Positions 1 to 11,024 of a stretch of DNA of 64,000 nt are shown in pieces. The notes under the pieces are model-generated. The model worked only from the letters and a program-made list of their open reading frames with translations, did no database searches and was not told where the DNA came from. The position numbers and the translations under genes were made by a program. Origin of the DNA: Corythucha ciliata (lineage: Eukaryota; Arthropoda; Insecta; Hemiptera; Tingidae); the NCBI GenBank assembly GCA_038030265.1, contig CM075942.1, positions 41,754,751 to 41,818,750 on the forward strand, read 5' to 3'. Each line of letters begins with the position of its first letter. Position 1 is the first letter of the stretch.

Positions 1-256
1 CGGGAAAAAATCTCGCAAGCGTGATCCAAGGACGCTAAATCAGAAATACTATCTCGCCATAGCAACCACCACACGTGAGTTTTTCCCAACAACTCTGGCT
101 TTTGGAACGAGACTGTATTCCGATATAACACCTTGAGGCGAACATGGGGGTGGAAGCTGTGCGATGGGCTGTTAGCGGTACACAAACGAGAAAGTGGAAA
201 GAAGGAGTCACGTTCGAAAATGCAAGCTTGAGGATAAGACTGCTGTATCAATACCA
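1..256. other. Unannotated left edge
   Basis: No feature is recognised. The 86-codon ORF that starts here runs into the TIR element at 257 and has no recognisable motif, so it is treated as chance. Confidence 0.5.
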
Positions 257-1261
257 GGGGGCCCGTTCTCTAAAGTTAGCAACAGTCAAAACGACAGTTG
301 ATAGCGACAGTCGATTGTTGTGTTGTTATCAACAGTCGTTTTCTACATGTCGAGATCTTTTTGTGTGTTGGTGTTCTGTAAAAACAAACTTCCATAAACA
401 ATAATGAATTTATTTGAATATAATGGACCACATCAATGGAATTCGTACGAATAGGTATCCCAACCTGTCAGCTATGACTCAAGAAGTCTCAGTGCTACAT
501 ACGGACGAAAATACTAGAAATTTTAGAACCGCAATCTCTGGGCATTCATCCTGCTAATTCGAGAAAAAAGTCAATCCAACTATGAATAGACATGTTAAAA
601 ATAAGCAACTTACTGCTTAAGCTCGCTTGCAAAGACATTTTTTCCTATTTTCCTAAGATTAGGATGTCGCCATACGAGAAGGCTAGGCCCTTAAGGCTTT
701 AGTTCTGTTGATCTTATCCCCGAGGTCCTTGTTCGTTGGGACGGGCCCCTAGATCACGAGTTTCCCCTGCCCTGAGCCATCTGCGTCTCTTGCTTGTCAC
801 AGAACGAGAATTTTCCAATAATATCACGAAAATACGCGAAATTGTCACCACCGGCACTCAATTCACAGCGGTTACGAAAAAGTCGTGGGTCGCGGCAACA
901 TCTTTGTTTAGGAACACTTTTCCACATCCACTCTCGACAAAACACAATTATTGCTACCCTCTGTTAGAACTGGCGGCATCAAATGACAATGATGGAAAAC
1001 AAAGTCAACACTTAATTCAAGAAATAAACTCAAAACAGCTCACAGATTGAATAATTCTTCCTTCTTATCAACTGCCGGTGTCGTTAACAACACCCCCAAG
1101 GTGTTGTCTTGATACCAACACCAAATCCTAACTGATGACGTATAACGATATTTCAGGTAGTGTTGTTTACTTACGGAACATCTCAGGATGACGTCATCGC
1201 TAACGACTGTCGCTACCAAGTGTTGTTTTCAACTGTCGTTAACTTTACAGAACAGGCCCCC
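257..1261. mobile_element. ~1-kb terminal-inverted-repeat DNA transposon, non-autonomous
   Basis: The left end GGGGGCCCGTTCTCTAAAG is matched in reverse complement at the right end as GGGGGCCTGTTCTGTAAAG, and the similarity continues inward through several GCGACAGT/CAACAGT motifs. Both subterminal zones are rich in short CAACA and CGACAGT repeats. No transposase is visible inside: ORFs of 104 and 63 codons overlap on opposite strands and lack motifs. The CAGGG-like end recalls hAT elements, but no 8-bp target duplication can be seen, so the superfamily is open. Confidence 0.7.
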
Positions 1262-2388
1262 AGGATGCGCGCCAGTGACGGCAGTCCAACAGCTGGCGCC
1301 GGCAGTTGACTGGACCCTTGTTAAGTGTTAACACCTGTTGGCGCCAGTCCCGAGCAACTCCTCCAGTGAAAAAATGCCGCGCCAGTCGACTTGCATTGAG
1401 CGTAGCCAGTGACCATTCCGCAGTGCCTCTCTCACCACCAAAAATGAACTGGTATGGCTGGTACCGTATGAACGAAACTTTTCTTATTCCTGTCCTGATA
1501 TACATATAGGTATAAGTAGATATATCTACTTATATCTATCGTTTTGAGCACTACTGACGGCTCCATGCAGCGACTTGAATCGTATAAAAACACAATTGGT
1601 GCAAGCTATTGACATCATGGACAGGATCCTTTAACTGGGGGCTTTTTGGACACTTTTGATGGGGTGGTGGGCTGTGATTTCAGTTGTTAACTGGTGGGGA
1701 ACTGGACTTGAAATTATCTTAAATTATCGTATACATAATAGAACAATCAATCGCACTTACCCCGTAGTTTTCCCAGTACAAGACACTCCTCTGATTGACG
1801 AGGTAACCTATTTATAATTATTTATTTATCAATCAATTTATTTATTTTTTAACTCTGCTATCTGTAGTCAATGTACTTATTTATTTCGTTGATCATAATG
1901 TTATCCTACTCATGATGGTTTAATAAACCGAAAACCGGTTATGGAAGAAGATTACTTTCTATTGGTGGTAGACGATATCCTTGCACCCGTGTCAGCTACC
2001 CTTTGATCTTGCCTTGATCACGTCGAAAAATAAGTCAGACCACTATCGTGAAATACATTATTAAATCCAGTGCAAACCATAACAAACTTCAAATACGATG
2101 TGGAAGAAACACTTTAATACAAATTATAGTTATTACCTATACTACATTTTAAAATTTAACAAGCAGACATTTTGCTTATCCTCAGGTTCTTGTTGCTTCT
2201 TTGATTAATATGAAGTGTTATAAAAAGCTTTACTACAAGGGGAAATGTTTTGAAGATAATTTTCTACTTATGACGTTGACGAGGTAGTTTGTATTAAACA
2301 ACCCCCTGTGCGCCCCGCCGTAAGCTTATACGACTACTCGACACAAAAAATCTCTAGATTATATCCTTCAGTTTTTAGGTTCATTTAG
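1262..2388. other. Intergenic sequence without a recognised gene
   Basis: Nothing coding is recognised. A perfect 24-bp palindrome lies at 1511-1534, centred on TAGATATATCTA, and AT-rich runs with repeated TTTATTTAT lie near 1810-1890. GC-rich inverted GGCGCCAG motifs occur near 1265-1350, next to the right end of the 1-kb TIR element. Confidence 0.5.
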
Positions 2389-2840
2389 GCCCCGGCCACA
2401 CTACACTACACGTTTTTTGTCGTGCGATCGCACCGCAAAAAGTCGTACGATAAGGAGGACATAATAATGTATAAGAAGTCTATGGGAGTGCTCACACTGG
2501 CACGATACTTTTTTGCGGAATGGACTGGAATTTTTCTCGTGCACATGTCTACGTACGCGTATGAGCGTCAGTAGAAAAATATAGTGGAGAACATCAAGAA
2601 ACCAGTGGAGCCTTCAAGCTATACGTTTTTTGTCTTACAAACTGGAGAAGGCAGGCGTAGAAGTTCACAGTTGCAAGGAAGACCGGGGAAGAAAAAGTGT
2701 CTTGAAGTAGAAAGTCGTACAAAAAACGTGTATATGTATATAGTGTGAACGCACAGGATTAAAAAACGTATAAAGACACAATTTATACAGGATTTTTTGC
2801 GGGACGGTCGCACGACAAAAAACGTATAGTGTGGACGAGC
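2389..2840. mobile_element. 452-bp TIR element (MITE-like) flanked by TTAG
   Basis: Long imperfect inverted repeats bound this unit. The left arm contains CCACACTACACTACACG followed by TTTTTTGTCGTGCGA; the right arm is its reverse complement, ending in CGTATAGTGTGGACGAGC. Extra internal copies of ACGTTTTTTGTC lie near 2625 and 2720. TTAG stands directly outside both ends (2385-2388 and 2841-2844), a candidate 4-bp target duplication. No transposase is seen. The 64-codon minus-strand ORF inside is explained by the repeat. Confidence 0.75.
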
Positions 2841-3123
2841 TTAGTCTTTGAAAGACGAATTATCGGAAAAATGTAACACAAGTTTTGGTTGTAGGTATAA
2901 CATTTGAAAATACCTGTTTTCCGTGTTCACGGAGAAAAAGTATCTTTCTTCCACATTCTTTCTATTTACTTTTTGAACGAAATCGTTGAAAAATAAAGAA
3001 ACTTTCCAGATAAAACAAGGGCAATTAATTAGAAAACAAGTGGAAGACACTCGCCCAAAAAGTAGGGAACTTCATTGAACAGAAGAGGGCGGTAGAAAAG
3101 TTGTTGGTAGCAAAAGAAGAAGG

Positions 3124-3155
<32 letters not shown>
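3124..3155 (+). repeat. Poly(A) tract, 32 bp
   Basis: A run of 32 A directly abuts the end of the repeat that starts at 3156. It could be a retroposon tail, a homopolymer expansion, or the target of the insertion. The 280 bp before it (2845-3123) contain no recognised feature. Confidence 0.9.
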
Positions 3156-3157
<2 letters not shown>

Positions 3158-3665
3158 GCTCCGGCAGCTGGCGGTCGGAAAGAGTGCATTTCATTCCGTA
3201 TACGGATACCCTAAGCCGTCCCAGAAGTAATAATTTTGATACCATAATTTGTTTCGTTAAGCCGAACTTCTTCCTCTATTTTCACCACCCTATCTTCAAA
3301 AATGTCGAAAAGTTTCGGTAGTTTTTCAAGGGCTTTGTTATATTAAATTTTTGTGCCGTATTTTATAATACCTAAACGTGTGAATTTAAGCGATTTTTTG
3401 AAATTTCATCCCCCATTTCACCCTCCACCATCAAAGTTTTCGATAAATCTCAATGGAACCCAGGGCTTTCGTTATATTAAATTATTGAGTCGAATTTTAG
3501 AGCGCTAAGATGAACTAGTGAAGTTGAACGCTATTTTTACACTTCCACACCGGAAGGACCTTTTCGAACCTTAAACCCTTTTCGACCTTGACTTTTTCGA
3601 AAAATTAAAATGGGAATCAAAGGCTACTCTAACATGGAGTATTCGTACTGAATATGATGCATCTA
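3156..3665 (-). mobile_element. Diverged member of the repeat family that forms the 10-13 kb minisatellite
   Basis: The end TCGCTCCGGCAGCTGGCG and the next ~85 bp are the reverse complement of 13435-13519. The segment near 3585-3665, including AAAATGGGAATCAAAGGCTA, is the reverse complement of the minisatellite unit. It therefore carries the same end and the same unit sequence as the insertion at 10155-13519, but only one diverged unit. Internally, two ~130-bp segments containing GTTATATTAAATT are direct repeats. No coding capacity is apparent. Confidence 0.7.
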
Positions 3666-3758
3666 GAATCATATTATCATCAGCGTTATGGGGGAGTCGC
3701 ACGGGTGATTTCTCGACCCCCTTCCAATCAACCCTCGTCTACTACTCGGCATGCATTT

Positions 3759-5404
3759 TCTCGCCTTATTTCTGCACCAATCCTGGTTTTTAAGGACTCG
3801 TTTTAATCTTCAGGAAATTGTGCATATTCAGTAGTTTTCCTTTTTTTTCAAATTTCAACCCAGAAGTTATTTTAAATTCGCCTTGAACTTTTACCTTGTA
3901 ATTTCACGTTTTTTTTCGACTTATTTGAAGAACTTTGAAATTTATTGCTGCCTTATGCTCCCCATTCATTCAAATGATGAACCTAGACCACCGTTCATCA
4001 TTCCTTATCGCTCAAAGAATTATCAGAATTTTTCAAAAAATGAGGCAAAATCCCCGCTTAGCGTGCACTAGAGGGTTAAGCTCGGATTATAGATGTTGCT
4101 AACATCAATTTAGTAGAAAATAAATCAAAATGATGTTAAATTATTCCTGTGAAATTCCATAAGCTGAGGCATCCCATAAAGGTGCGTTAACATCGAAGTG
4201 TCCCGCGACACTTATTGCTTGAAATTTAGTGTCAGACTCAAATCGCCTTGGTGTAAGCACAAACTTCAAGAAATTTTCATTAGAGTTTACTTATACAGTT
4301 AAGAAATTTGTGTCTGACACTTTACACTTATGTCCAGAGAAAAGTGTCGCTTGACAATTCGGTGTAAACACACCTTAATTGATGAACGGCCGCTCTTGGA
4401 GCCTGGATACTTTTGGACGAATGTACTTACTGAGAAATTTGCAATTTTCTGACCAATACAGACGCATTGAATGAAGAATAGCCCATAATAAACAATCAAA
4501 ATACACTGCATGTGATTTGAGAGTACTGGATACACTATCGTTGATGACCTCAACGGTGGAGCAAAGTGTTAGCTTTAATCGCCAATAGCCCGTCAAGAAG
4601 AACATGAACCCGCAGCCAGCGCTCTCTCATTCGATTAGTTGCAACTTCTCTTCCTTCTAATTTCCTTACCGAATTTGGTTGTCTCACTGTTTACCAAAGA
4701 TAACTGTTATTTTCAAGCCGAAGTTCCAAGGAGATGGTAAGGAAAAATAGCTAGAAGGGGTAATTACAGGAGGGTGACTGGGTGAGGTCCACGTTTAACT
4801 TGACGGGCTATAACTGGTTCCTTCAGTTTCAAATCATTTTCTTTTAGTAGCTCCGTATGCGGAGTCTCTTTAAATTACTCTGAAAGAGACTCGAAGGAGA
4901 CTCGTCAGTAACTCGAGTCTCCAGCCAGTTTGCTTTTGGTCACATAATCAGAAAACAGTCGATGTCTCAAACGCGTTCTCTTTTAGTTTGCTACGTGTGG
5001 TGGGGTTTTATCGAAATACAAGGAAGAAACTCGAAGGCGACTGGCTTGTAACTCAAGTGTCCAATCAGTTTCTTTTCAGTCGCTCCGCGTGTAGACGGTC
5101 ACTTATCAGTAGAATTTATAACGTTTCCCATTTACCACCTCTTCACTGGCACGGTGGAGCGTATGTGATGTCACTGCACTAGCAATAGGCATGTATACAC
5201 CTAATACAGGGTGCGGCAGATAATGTGGACCACCCATTTTTCTCCGCTATTATTGATGATATTGGAATGGTGCTCGGAGTTATGTCCCCTTGATCTTAGG
5301 TGAGGATTTCATATCTGTAGCCCAAAAATTTTTATTGAGCCCCGGTAGGGCCCAAATTTGACCTAACTTTATGAAATATTTCATAAAATGGGTGGTCCAC
5401 ATTA
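3759..5404. repeat. Tandem duplication, unit 1 of 2 (1646 bp)
   Basis: This block recurs at 5405-7050 with an exact 1646-bp offset. ORFs of 62, 84, 76 and 64 codons are identical in both units, and only scattered base differences were seen (for example near 3873 versus 5519). The unit ends inside the right inverted repeat of a mariner-like MITE, so the junction abuts ATTATCT with the unit's first bases TCGCC. None of the repeated ORFs has a recognisable domain. A recent duplication or an assembly artefact are both possible. Confidence 0.9.
4179..4376. mobile_element. ~198-bp MITE (copy in duplication unit 1)
   Basis: The left end AAGGTGCGTTAACATCGAAG and the right end, reading AAGGTGTGTTTACACCGAAT on the opposite strand, are imperfect inverted repeats. 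Subterminal GTGTC/GACAC motifs occur in both arms. A second copy sits at 5825-6022 only because the whole region was duplicated. Confidence 0.65.
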
Positions 5405-5407
5405 TCT
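5207..5407. mobile_element. Mariner-like MITE, right end truncated at the duplication junction
   Basis: The element begins after TA (5205-5206) with CAGGGTGCGGCAGATAATG. An inner right arm, AAAATGGGTGGTCCACATT, is present, but the last ~10 bp of the right terminal repeat are replaced by the first bases of duplication unit 2. The complete version is at 6853-7064. The TA target and CAGGGTG-type ends fit the Tc1/mariner group by general knowledge. Confidence 0.75.
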
Positions 5408-7050
5408 CGCCTTATTTCTGCACCAATCCTGGTTTTTAAGGACTCGTTTTAATCTTCAGGAAATTGTGCATATTCAGTAGTTTTCCTTTTTTTTCAAATT
5501 TCAACCCAGAAGTTATTTTAATTTCGCCTTGAACTTTTACCTTGTAATTTCACGTTTTTTTTCGACTTATTTGAAGAACTTTGAAATTTATTGCTGCCTT
5601 ATGCTCCCCATTCATTCAAATGATGAACCTAGACCACCGTTCATCATTCCTTATCGCTCAAAGAATTATCAGAATTTTTCAAAAAATGAGGCAAAATCCC
5701 CGCTTAGCGTGCACTAGAGGGTTAAGCTCGGATTATAGATGTTGCTAACATCAATTTAGTAGAAAATAAATCAAAATGATGTTAAATTATTCCTGTGAAA
5801 TTCCATAAGCTGAGGCATCCCATAAAGGTGCGTTAACATCGAAGTGTCCCGCGACACTTATTGCTTGAAATTTAGTGTCAGACTCAAATCGCCTTGGTGT
5901 AAGCACAAACTTCAAGAAATTTTCATTAGAGTTTACTTATACAGTTAAGAAATTTGTGTCTGACACTTTACACTTATGTCCAGAGAAAAGTGTCGCTTGA
6001 CAATTCGGTGTAAACACACCTTAATTGATGAACGGCCGCTCTTGGAGCCTGGATACTTTTGGACGAATGTACTTACTGAGAAATTTGCAATTTTCTGACC
6101 AATACAGACGCATTGAATGAAGAATAGCCCATAATAAACAATCAAAATACACTGCATGTGATTTGAGAGTACTGGATACACTATCGTTGATGACCTCAAC
6201 GGTGGAGCAAAGTGTTAGCTTTAATCGCCAATAGCCCGTCAAGAAGAACATGAACCCGCAGCCAGCGCTCTCTCATTCGATTAGTTGCAACTTCTCTTCC
6301 TTCTAATTTCCTTACCGAATTTGGTTGTCTCACTGTTTACCAAAGATAACTGTTATTTTCAAGCCGAAGTTCCAAGGAGATGGTAAGGAAAAATAGCTAG
6401 AAGGGGTAATTACAGGAGGGTGACTGGGTGAGGTCCACGTTTAACTTGACGGGCTATAACTGGTTCCTTCAGTTTCAAATCATTTTCTTTTAGTAGCTCC
6501 GTATGCGGAGTCTCTTTAAATTACTCTGAAAGAGACTCGAAGGAGACTCGTCAGTAACTCGAGTCTCCAGCCAGTTTGCTTTTGGTCACATAATCAGAAA
6601 ACAGTCGATGTCTCAAACGCGTTCTCTTTTAGTTTGCTACGTGTGGTGGGGTTTTATCGAAATACAAGGAAGAAACTCGAAGGCGACTGGCTTGTAACTC
6701 AAGTGTCCAATCAGTTTCTTTTCAGTCGCTCCGCGTGTAGACGGTCACTTATCAGTAGAATTTATAACGTTTCCCATTTACCACCTCTTCACTGGCACGG
6801 TGGAGCGTATGTGATGTCACTGCACTAGCAATAGGCATGTATACACCTAATACAGGGTGCGGCAGATAATGTGGACCACCCATTTTTCTCCGCTATTATT
6901 GATGATATTGGAATGGTGCTCGGAGTTATGTCCCCTTGATCTTAGGTGAGGATTTCATATCTGTAGCCCAAAAATTTTTATTGAGCCCCGGTAGGGCCCA
7001 AATTTGACCTAACTTTATGAAATATTTCATAAAATGGGTGGTCCACATTA
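5405..7050. repeat. Tandem duplication, unit 2 of 2 (1646 bp)
   Basis: Second copy of 3759-5404 in direct orientation. Unlike unit 1, it is followed by the intact end of the mariner-like MITE (GCCGCACCCCG, then TA). The ancestral order was therefore probably unit-MITE, and the first copy lost the MITE end when the duplication formed. Confidence 0.9.
5825..6022. mobile_element. ~198-bp MITE (copy in duplication unit 2)
   Basis: Copy of the 4179-4376 MITE at the 1646-bp offset, with the same AAGGTG ends. It does not represent an independent insertion. Confidence 0.65.
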
Positions 7051-7064
7051 TCTGCCGCACCCCG
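6853..7064. mobile_element. Complete 212-bp mariner-like MITE
   Basis: It is flanked by TA on both sides (6851-6852 and 7065-7066). The left end CAGGGTGCGGCAGATAATG and the right end, reading CGGGGTGCGGCAGATAATG on the other strand, form TIRs that extend through GTGGACCACCCATTTT. No transposase is encoded. This intact copy shows what was lost from the copy at 5207. Confidence 0.85.
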
Positions 7065-7070
7065 TATATT

Positions 7071-7323
7071 TATGAAGAAAATGCCAAACACCCGTCGAAG
7101 TCTTCAATTATTTATTTATGAACCTGGAACTTTTTAACATTTCGGACTTTGGGTAAGACTTGTCTTGGACCATGTGGTTGGTTTCTCATATTTGTTATTT
7201 TAATTAGTAATTATGTGTAATTTTTTACAATGTTTAGAGCCCTGACGATGCTAGGATCATAGCGAAACGTAGGCGAAAATATATAATTGAAGACTTCGAC
7301 GGGTGTTTGGCTTTTTCTTCATA
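7071..7323. mobile_element. 253-bp inverted-repeat element
   Basis: Arms of about 40 bp are nearly perfect: TATGAAGAAAATGCCAAACA at the left matches TATGAAGAAAAAGCCAAACA read from the right, continuing through CCCGTCGAAGTCTTCAATTAT. The ~170-bp centre has no ORF. It lies a few bases from the preceding MITE, and ACCCCGT occurs on both outer sides, so it may have landed in or next to a mariner-type end. Confidence 0.75.
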
Positions 7324-8734
7324 ACTATATCAACTGTACCCCGTCTTTCTACAACCTTTACAATGTATACACCTAATGTGGCGTAACTTGAAATGGAGCA
7401 GTTTTAAGCTCGCTTCAAAGGCGTGATCGGTTTCTCCATCATTATTTCTACCTCCACGCGGCTTATCTGTTATGAACCTAAAGTTAGGTTTACCTGCACC
7501 ATCGTCTAATTTCTCGAGGCAGAAGATGTTGTAAACGCACAGTGCTAGCTAGCGCAGGTTTCTGTGGCAAATGGAGCAAACTTTCAGTTACAGTGGTGTG
7601 ATTCAATTGACAAATGGAGCGCCCAAACTCTTATCAGGACAACAACAGTGTGCGTCAGTGTAGAATTCTCTTGCAAATGGGAAACGCTATTAGAAACCCT
7701 CCCAATTTGTGATCGACTTCAGTTGTTACCAAAGTCGTATAGATACCAAGTCATTTCTCTTCTGATAACGCGTGGTCTCTAAAGCTAGAGGGAAAATTGC
7801 TCCCGCCAAAGTGCCACATGACATTTGGTCTCAAAATTTGGCGGTTCGGAAAACGCTTATGAACAAATAAAAAATAATAGTTTATTAAACCAAATGAAAA
7901 CTATGAATATCGGGTCTATCACGACATAATAGTAATGAATAGTGGATGAATAGTTCAAGCAGATAAAACTGAAGAAGATTTCCGTTGAGTTAAAAAAAGT
8001 TTATTGTATAATATCTATTGAAATGTTGTTGTTTTACGATGTTTTGTCAAGTGCAGCGAGATCCTGGGCATTCTCAAGAGTCAGGTGAGCATGGTGTTTC
8101 TTCCATCCCCTCTGCAGACCGAACGTTAAGGGCGAGTTTCACGCAGATAGTATACCTCGCCCCCTCCAAACAGCCTTCGTCAAGTACATGGCATAATTTT
8201 TCACGCCTTATTTGTGCTGCACGGATTTCAAGTACTCATTCCAATATACAGAAAATTGTACATAAAATGTTTTGTATACATTTTCCAAATTTTGTCCCCA
8301 AAATAACTTCAAACCCACCTTGAACTTTTACCTTGAAAATTTGCGCTCTACCATAGACTTACAAACGGCGGACATCAATCTACAGTTTCTCTGGCTGAGC
8401 TGGGTTTTACACGGGGGCACGAAACACGACGGAATTTGAAGTTGAAATTAAATTATTTTATAAGGAAAATGGATCGAAAGGAATCGAAATAATAAAAAAA
8501 TCTTCTATCAGTGAAAATGAAAAATGTCCAAAATCCAGCTGTAATTTTATTTGTTTCACATGTAGTTTGTGAAGCAGACACTTTATTGAAGAAAAAGTTG
8601 AGACCAAATGTTGTAAGTGCGCTCTGACGGGATCAAAATTTCAAATTTTATAAATGACCACCGTTACCATAGCGATCGTGATGAGTGGAAGAACTTGGGT
8701 TCTATACAACTTTGGTTGTTACCATGGCTTATTA
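7324..8734. other. Intergenic sequence, nothing recognised
   Basis: Short ORFs of 72 and 101 codons lack motifs. A GT-type donor (GTCAGGTGAGC) occurs near 8080, but no matching exon structure was found. Confidence 0.4.
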
Positions 8735-8868
8735 GGTCCGTTCCATTGTTTTGCTAGTGCTACACTAGTGTAGAAAACCATTTGATTTCATTGACTTTTT
8801 CTGAAAGATTTAAGAAACCAGATGATTTTCTTCAAAAGTGTAGCACTCGCGAAACAATGGAACGGACC
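8735..8868. mobile_element. 134-bp hairpin MITE with TATTA flanks
   Basis: The left arm GGTCCGTTCCATTGTTTTGC is matched in the right arm, which ends CGAAACAATGGAACGGACC; GTGCTACAC/GTGTAGCAC also pair. TATTA lies directly outside both ends (8730-8734 and 8869-8873), either a 5-bp target duplication or a TA duplication in AT-rich sequence. Confidence 0.8.
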
Positions 8869-8873
8869 TATTA

Positions 8874-9613
8874 TCTCGTCTTCTCCACATGTTTTTAGGA
8901 AAAAATATACGGAGAATTTCGCTCTTGATTTGACAGAAGCTGCCTTATTCATTTGTCTACGAATCAAAGAAAACTATTTTCACGAACAAGATATTCTTCC
9001 TTGGCCTTCTTGGAGAAAAACGAACTCGGATGTCATGATTATTCAAAGTTTGTCATGCATGTTTCTTGTGTTCAAGTGAGTTTAAGTTCACTAATGATTG
9101 ATTTTACCACCGGAAGTCGAGATTTGAGTAACGGAAACATGGAGCTAAAGAAAGAATTGCGTCGCATTTTACGTAAAATCGTAAATCCTACCTGCAACCT
9201 CTAGTTCAGTAATCTTATATGTGAAAAAAGGCATTTGAAAGAAAGTTTTGGTGTAGTTTTGATTTAGTTAGTTAGTTGGAGTTAGTATTTTGAGCTGCTG
9301 AACGCGAATCAGTGGTTTGCCAACAAAATTTTTGACGGGAAAAATGTTGATTTAACAAATAACAATGGCAAAAATTGGATTTTTCTGTTATTTTTTGAAT
9401 AACTCGGAAGCTATGCGTTTACGTAAAAGGCCCCTCATATTAAATAAAAGAGGACACAATTATCGACATTTTTTGTTCCAGGGGCATGTGATACTGCTCC
9501 CTTCCACTCAAACCCTTCTCACGTCTTAAGTAATGAAGGAAGAGGGTTCTTCGAAACGAAGGCAAATCGACTGTTATTTTATCCCTTGTGTGTGTGTGTG
9601 GGGGGGGGGGGGG
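8874..9613. other. Intergenic sequence with a dispersed-repeat segment and a G run
   Basis: The segment near 9098-9180 (ACCACCGGAAG and ATTTTACGTAAAATCG) resembles 46915-47005, so a low-copy dispersed repeat is likely. A (TG)n tract runs directly into a G run at 9600-9613, the left boundary of the 1411-bp duplication. No gene is recognised. Confidence 0.45.
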
Positions 9614-11024
9614 TCCTCTAGCTTGAGGGGGCCTAAGATGACGTTTCATAGGGGTCTCTCATACCGGCTGTACCCACAATGTATGTTCCTTTTAGGGTAT
9701 GGCAGACCCTCTTTCACTTACTAGTAACACTGGCGACTTCTCTGGTCTGGTAACCATAAATCTACCAAATGGCTTATACGTCAAAATGTCTGCATCAAAC
9801 GTTCCTTTTTCGAACGCATAAGTGGAAATTATTCGAAACAAAATTATACATGATATGTACGAAATGCCGATTCACCGAGTTTTTTTAACCATCACTGTAA
9901 ATAATCTGGTCATATAATACAGATTTGCGATGTCAATAGTGCGTCAACTATAACTTTTAAAACTCCCTTAAACGTTTTCTCTGATGGCATGGTTACTATT
10001 AGCCCACCCTCGAAAATCTGCACCAAGGTGACTAAACTTTACTATAGGTGCCGCAGATTTCCCCCTGCCCATCGGATGGGAGGGGTGGAGACTGACGTCA
10101 CCAGCAGTCCTTTGCTCCCGATTGCTTACGCCAGAGCAGCAGAGCAAGTTAATTAGTGCATTTCATTCTGAAAAATGCACTATTGGTCTCGTCGTGATGG
10201 TGGCAAACATGGGTCATGTCATGTTTTTTTCACGTTTCAGAACCTCTAGAACACGAATTCAGTGGTCTCCGGAATTCATATATATATATATTTATGGCCG
10301 TTTCCTTGTTAGCACGATAACTCTCGTAGAAATTAATTTAGCGGAACGCGCTTTGGCACAAAAATCAGTAGTCATAAGACACCGGTCGGTATTGCATTTG
10401 GGCCAAATCGGTCAAGGTGGAGGGGGGGAAAATCGGGCTTGAAGTCGTCAAAAAATCACTAAAAATCACCAGTTGATTCTAGAAGCATCATATTTGGTAC
10501 GTATACTCCATGTTAGACTAGCCTTTGATTCCCATTTTAATTTTTCGAAAAAGTCAAGGGGGAGGGGGTGGTGCCCCCGGGGTGGAAGTAAGTGTGTGGT
10601 CTTGTTAGCACGATAACTCTAGTAGAAATTAATTTAGCAGAGCGCGCTTTATCTAAAAAATCAGTAGTCATAAGATCCCGGTCGGTATTGCATTTGGGCC
10701 AAATCGGTCAAGGTGGAGGGGGGAAAATAGGGGTTGAAATGGTAAAAAAATCACTAAAAATCACCAGTTTATTCTAGAAGCATCATATTCGGTACGTATA
10801 CTCCATGTTAGACTAGCCTTTGATTCCCATTTTAATTTTTTGAAAAAGTCAAGGGGGAGGGGGTGGTGCCCCCGTGGTGGAAGTAAGTGTGTGGTCTTGT
10901 TAGCACGATAACTCTCGTAGAAATTAATTTAGCGGAACGCGCTTTGGCAAAAAAATCAGTAGTCATAAGACCCCGGTCGGTATTGCATTTGGGCCAAATC
11001 GGTCAAGGTGGTGGGGGGGGGGGG
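9614..11024. repeat. Tandem duplication, unit 1 of 2 (1411 bp)
   Basis: The block recurs at 11025-12435 with an exact 1411-bp offset, and its ORFs are identical. Both junctions fall in G runs (9600-9613, 11013-11024, 12423-12434), which suggests unequal exchange or replication slippage between homopolymers. The unit contains the left piece of the 278-bp MITE and three minisatellite units. Confidence 0.9.
10024..10154 (+). mobile_element. 278-bp MULE-type MITE, copy C, left piece
   Basis: It begins CAAGGTGACTAAACTTTACT and runs through GCCGCAGATTTCCCCCTGCC, as in the complete copy at 48768. It breaks off after TTAATT. The remainder is at 13526-13672. The two pieces total 131+147 = 278 bp, exactly the length of the intact copies. 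ATCTGCAC flanks both outer ends (10016-10023 and 13673-13680), the remnant of a 9-bp target duplication. Confidence 0.9.

Noticed and set aside
3883..6828. Identical ORFs of 62, 84, 76 and 64 codons as duplicated genes
   Set aside because: They are identical because the 1646-bp region is duplicated. The 84- and 76-codon ORFs overlap each other and a MITE, and none has a motif.
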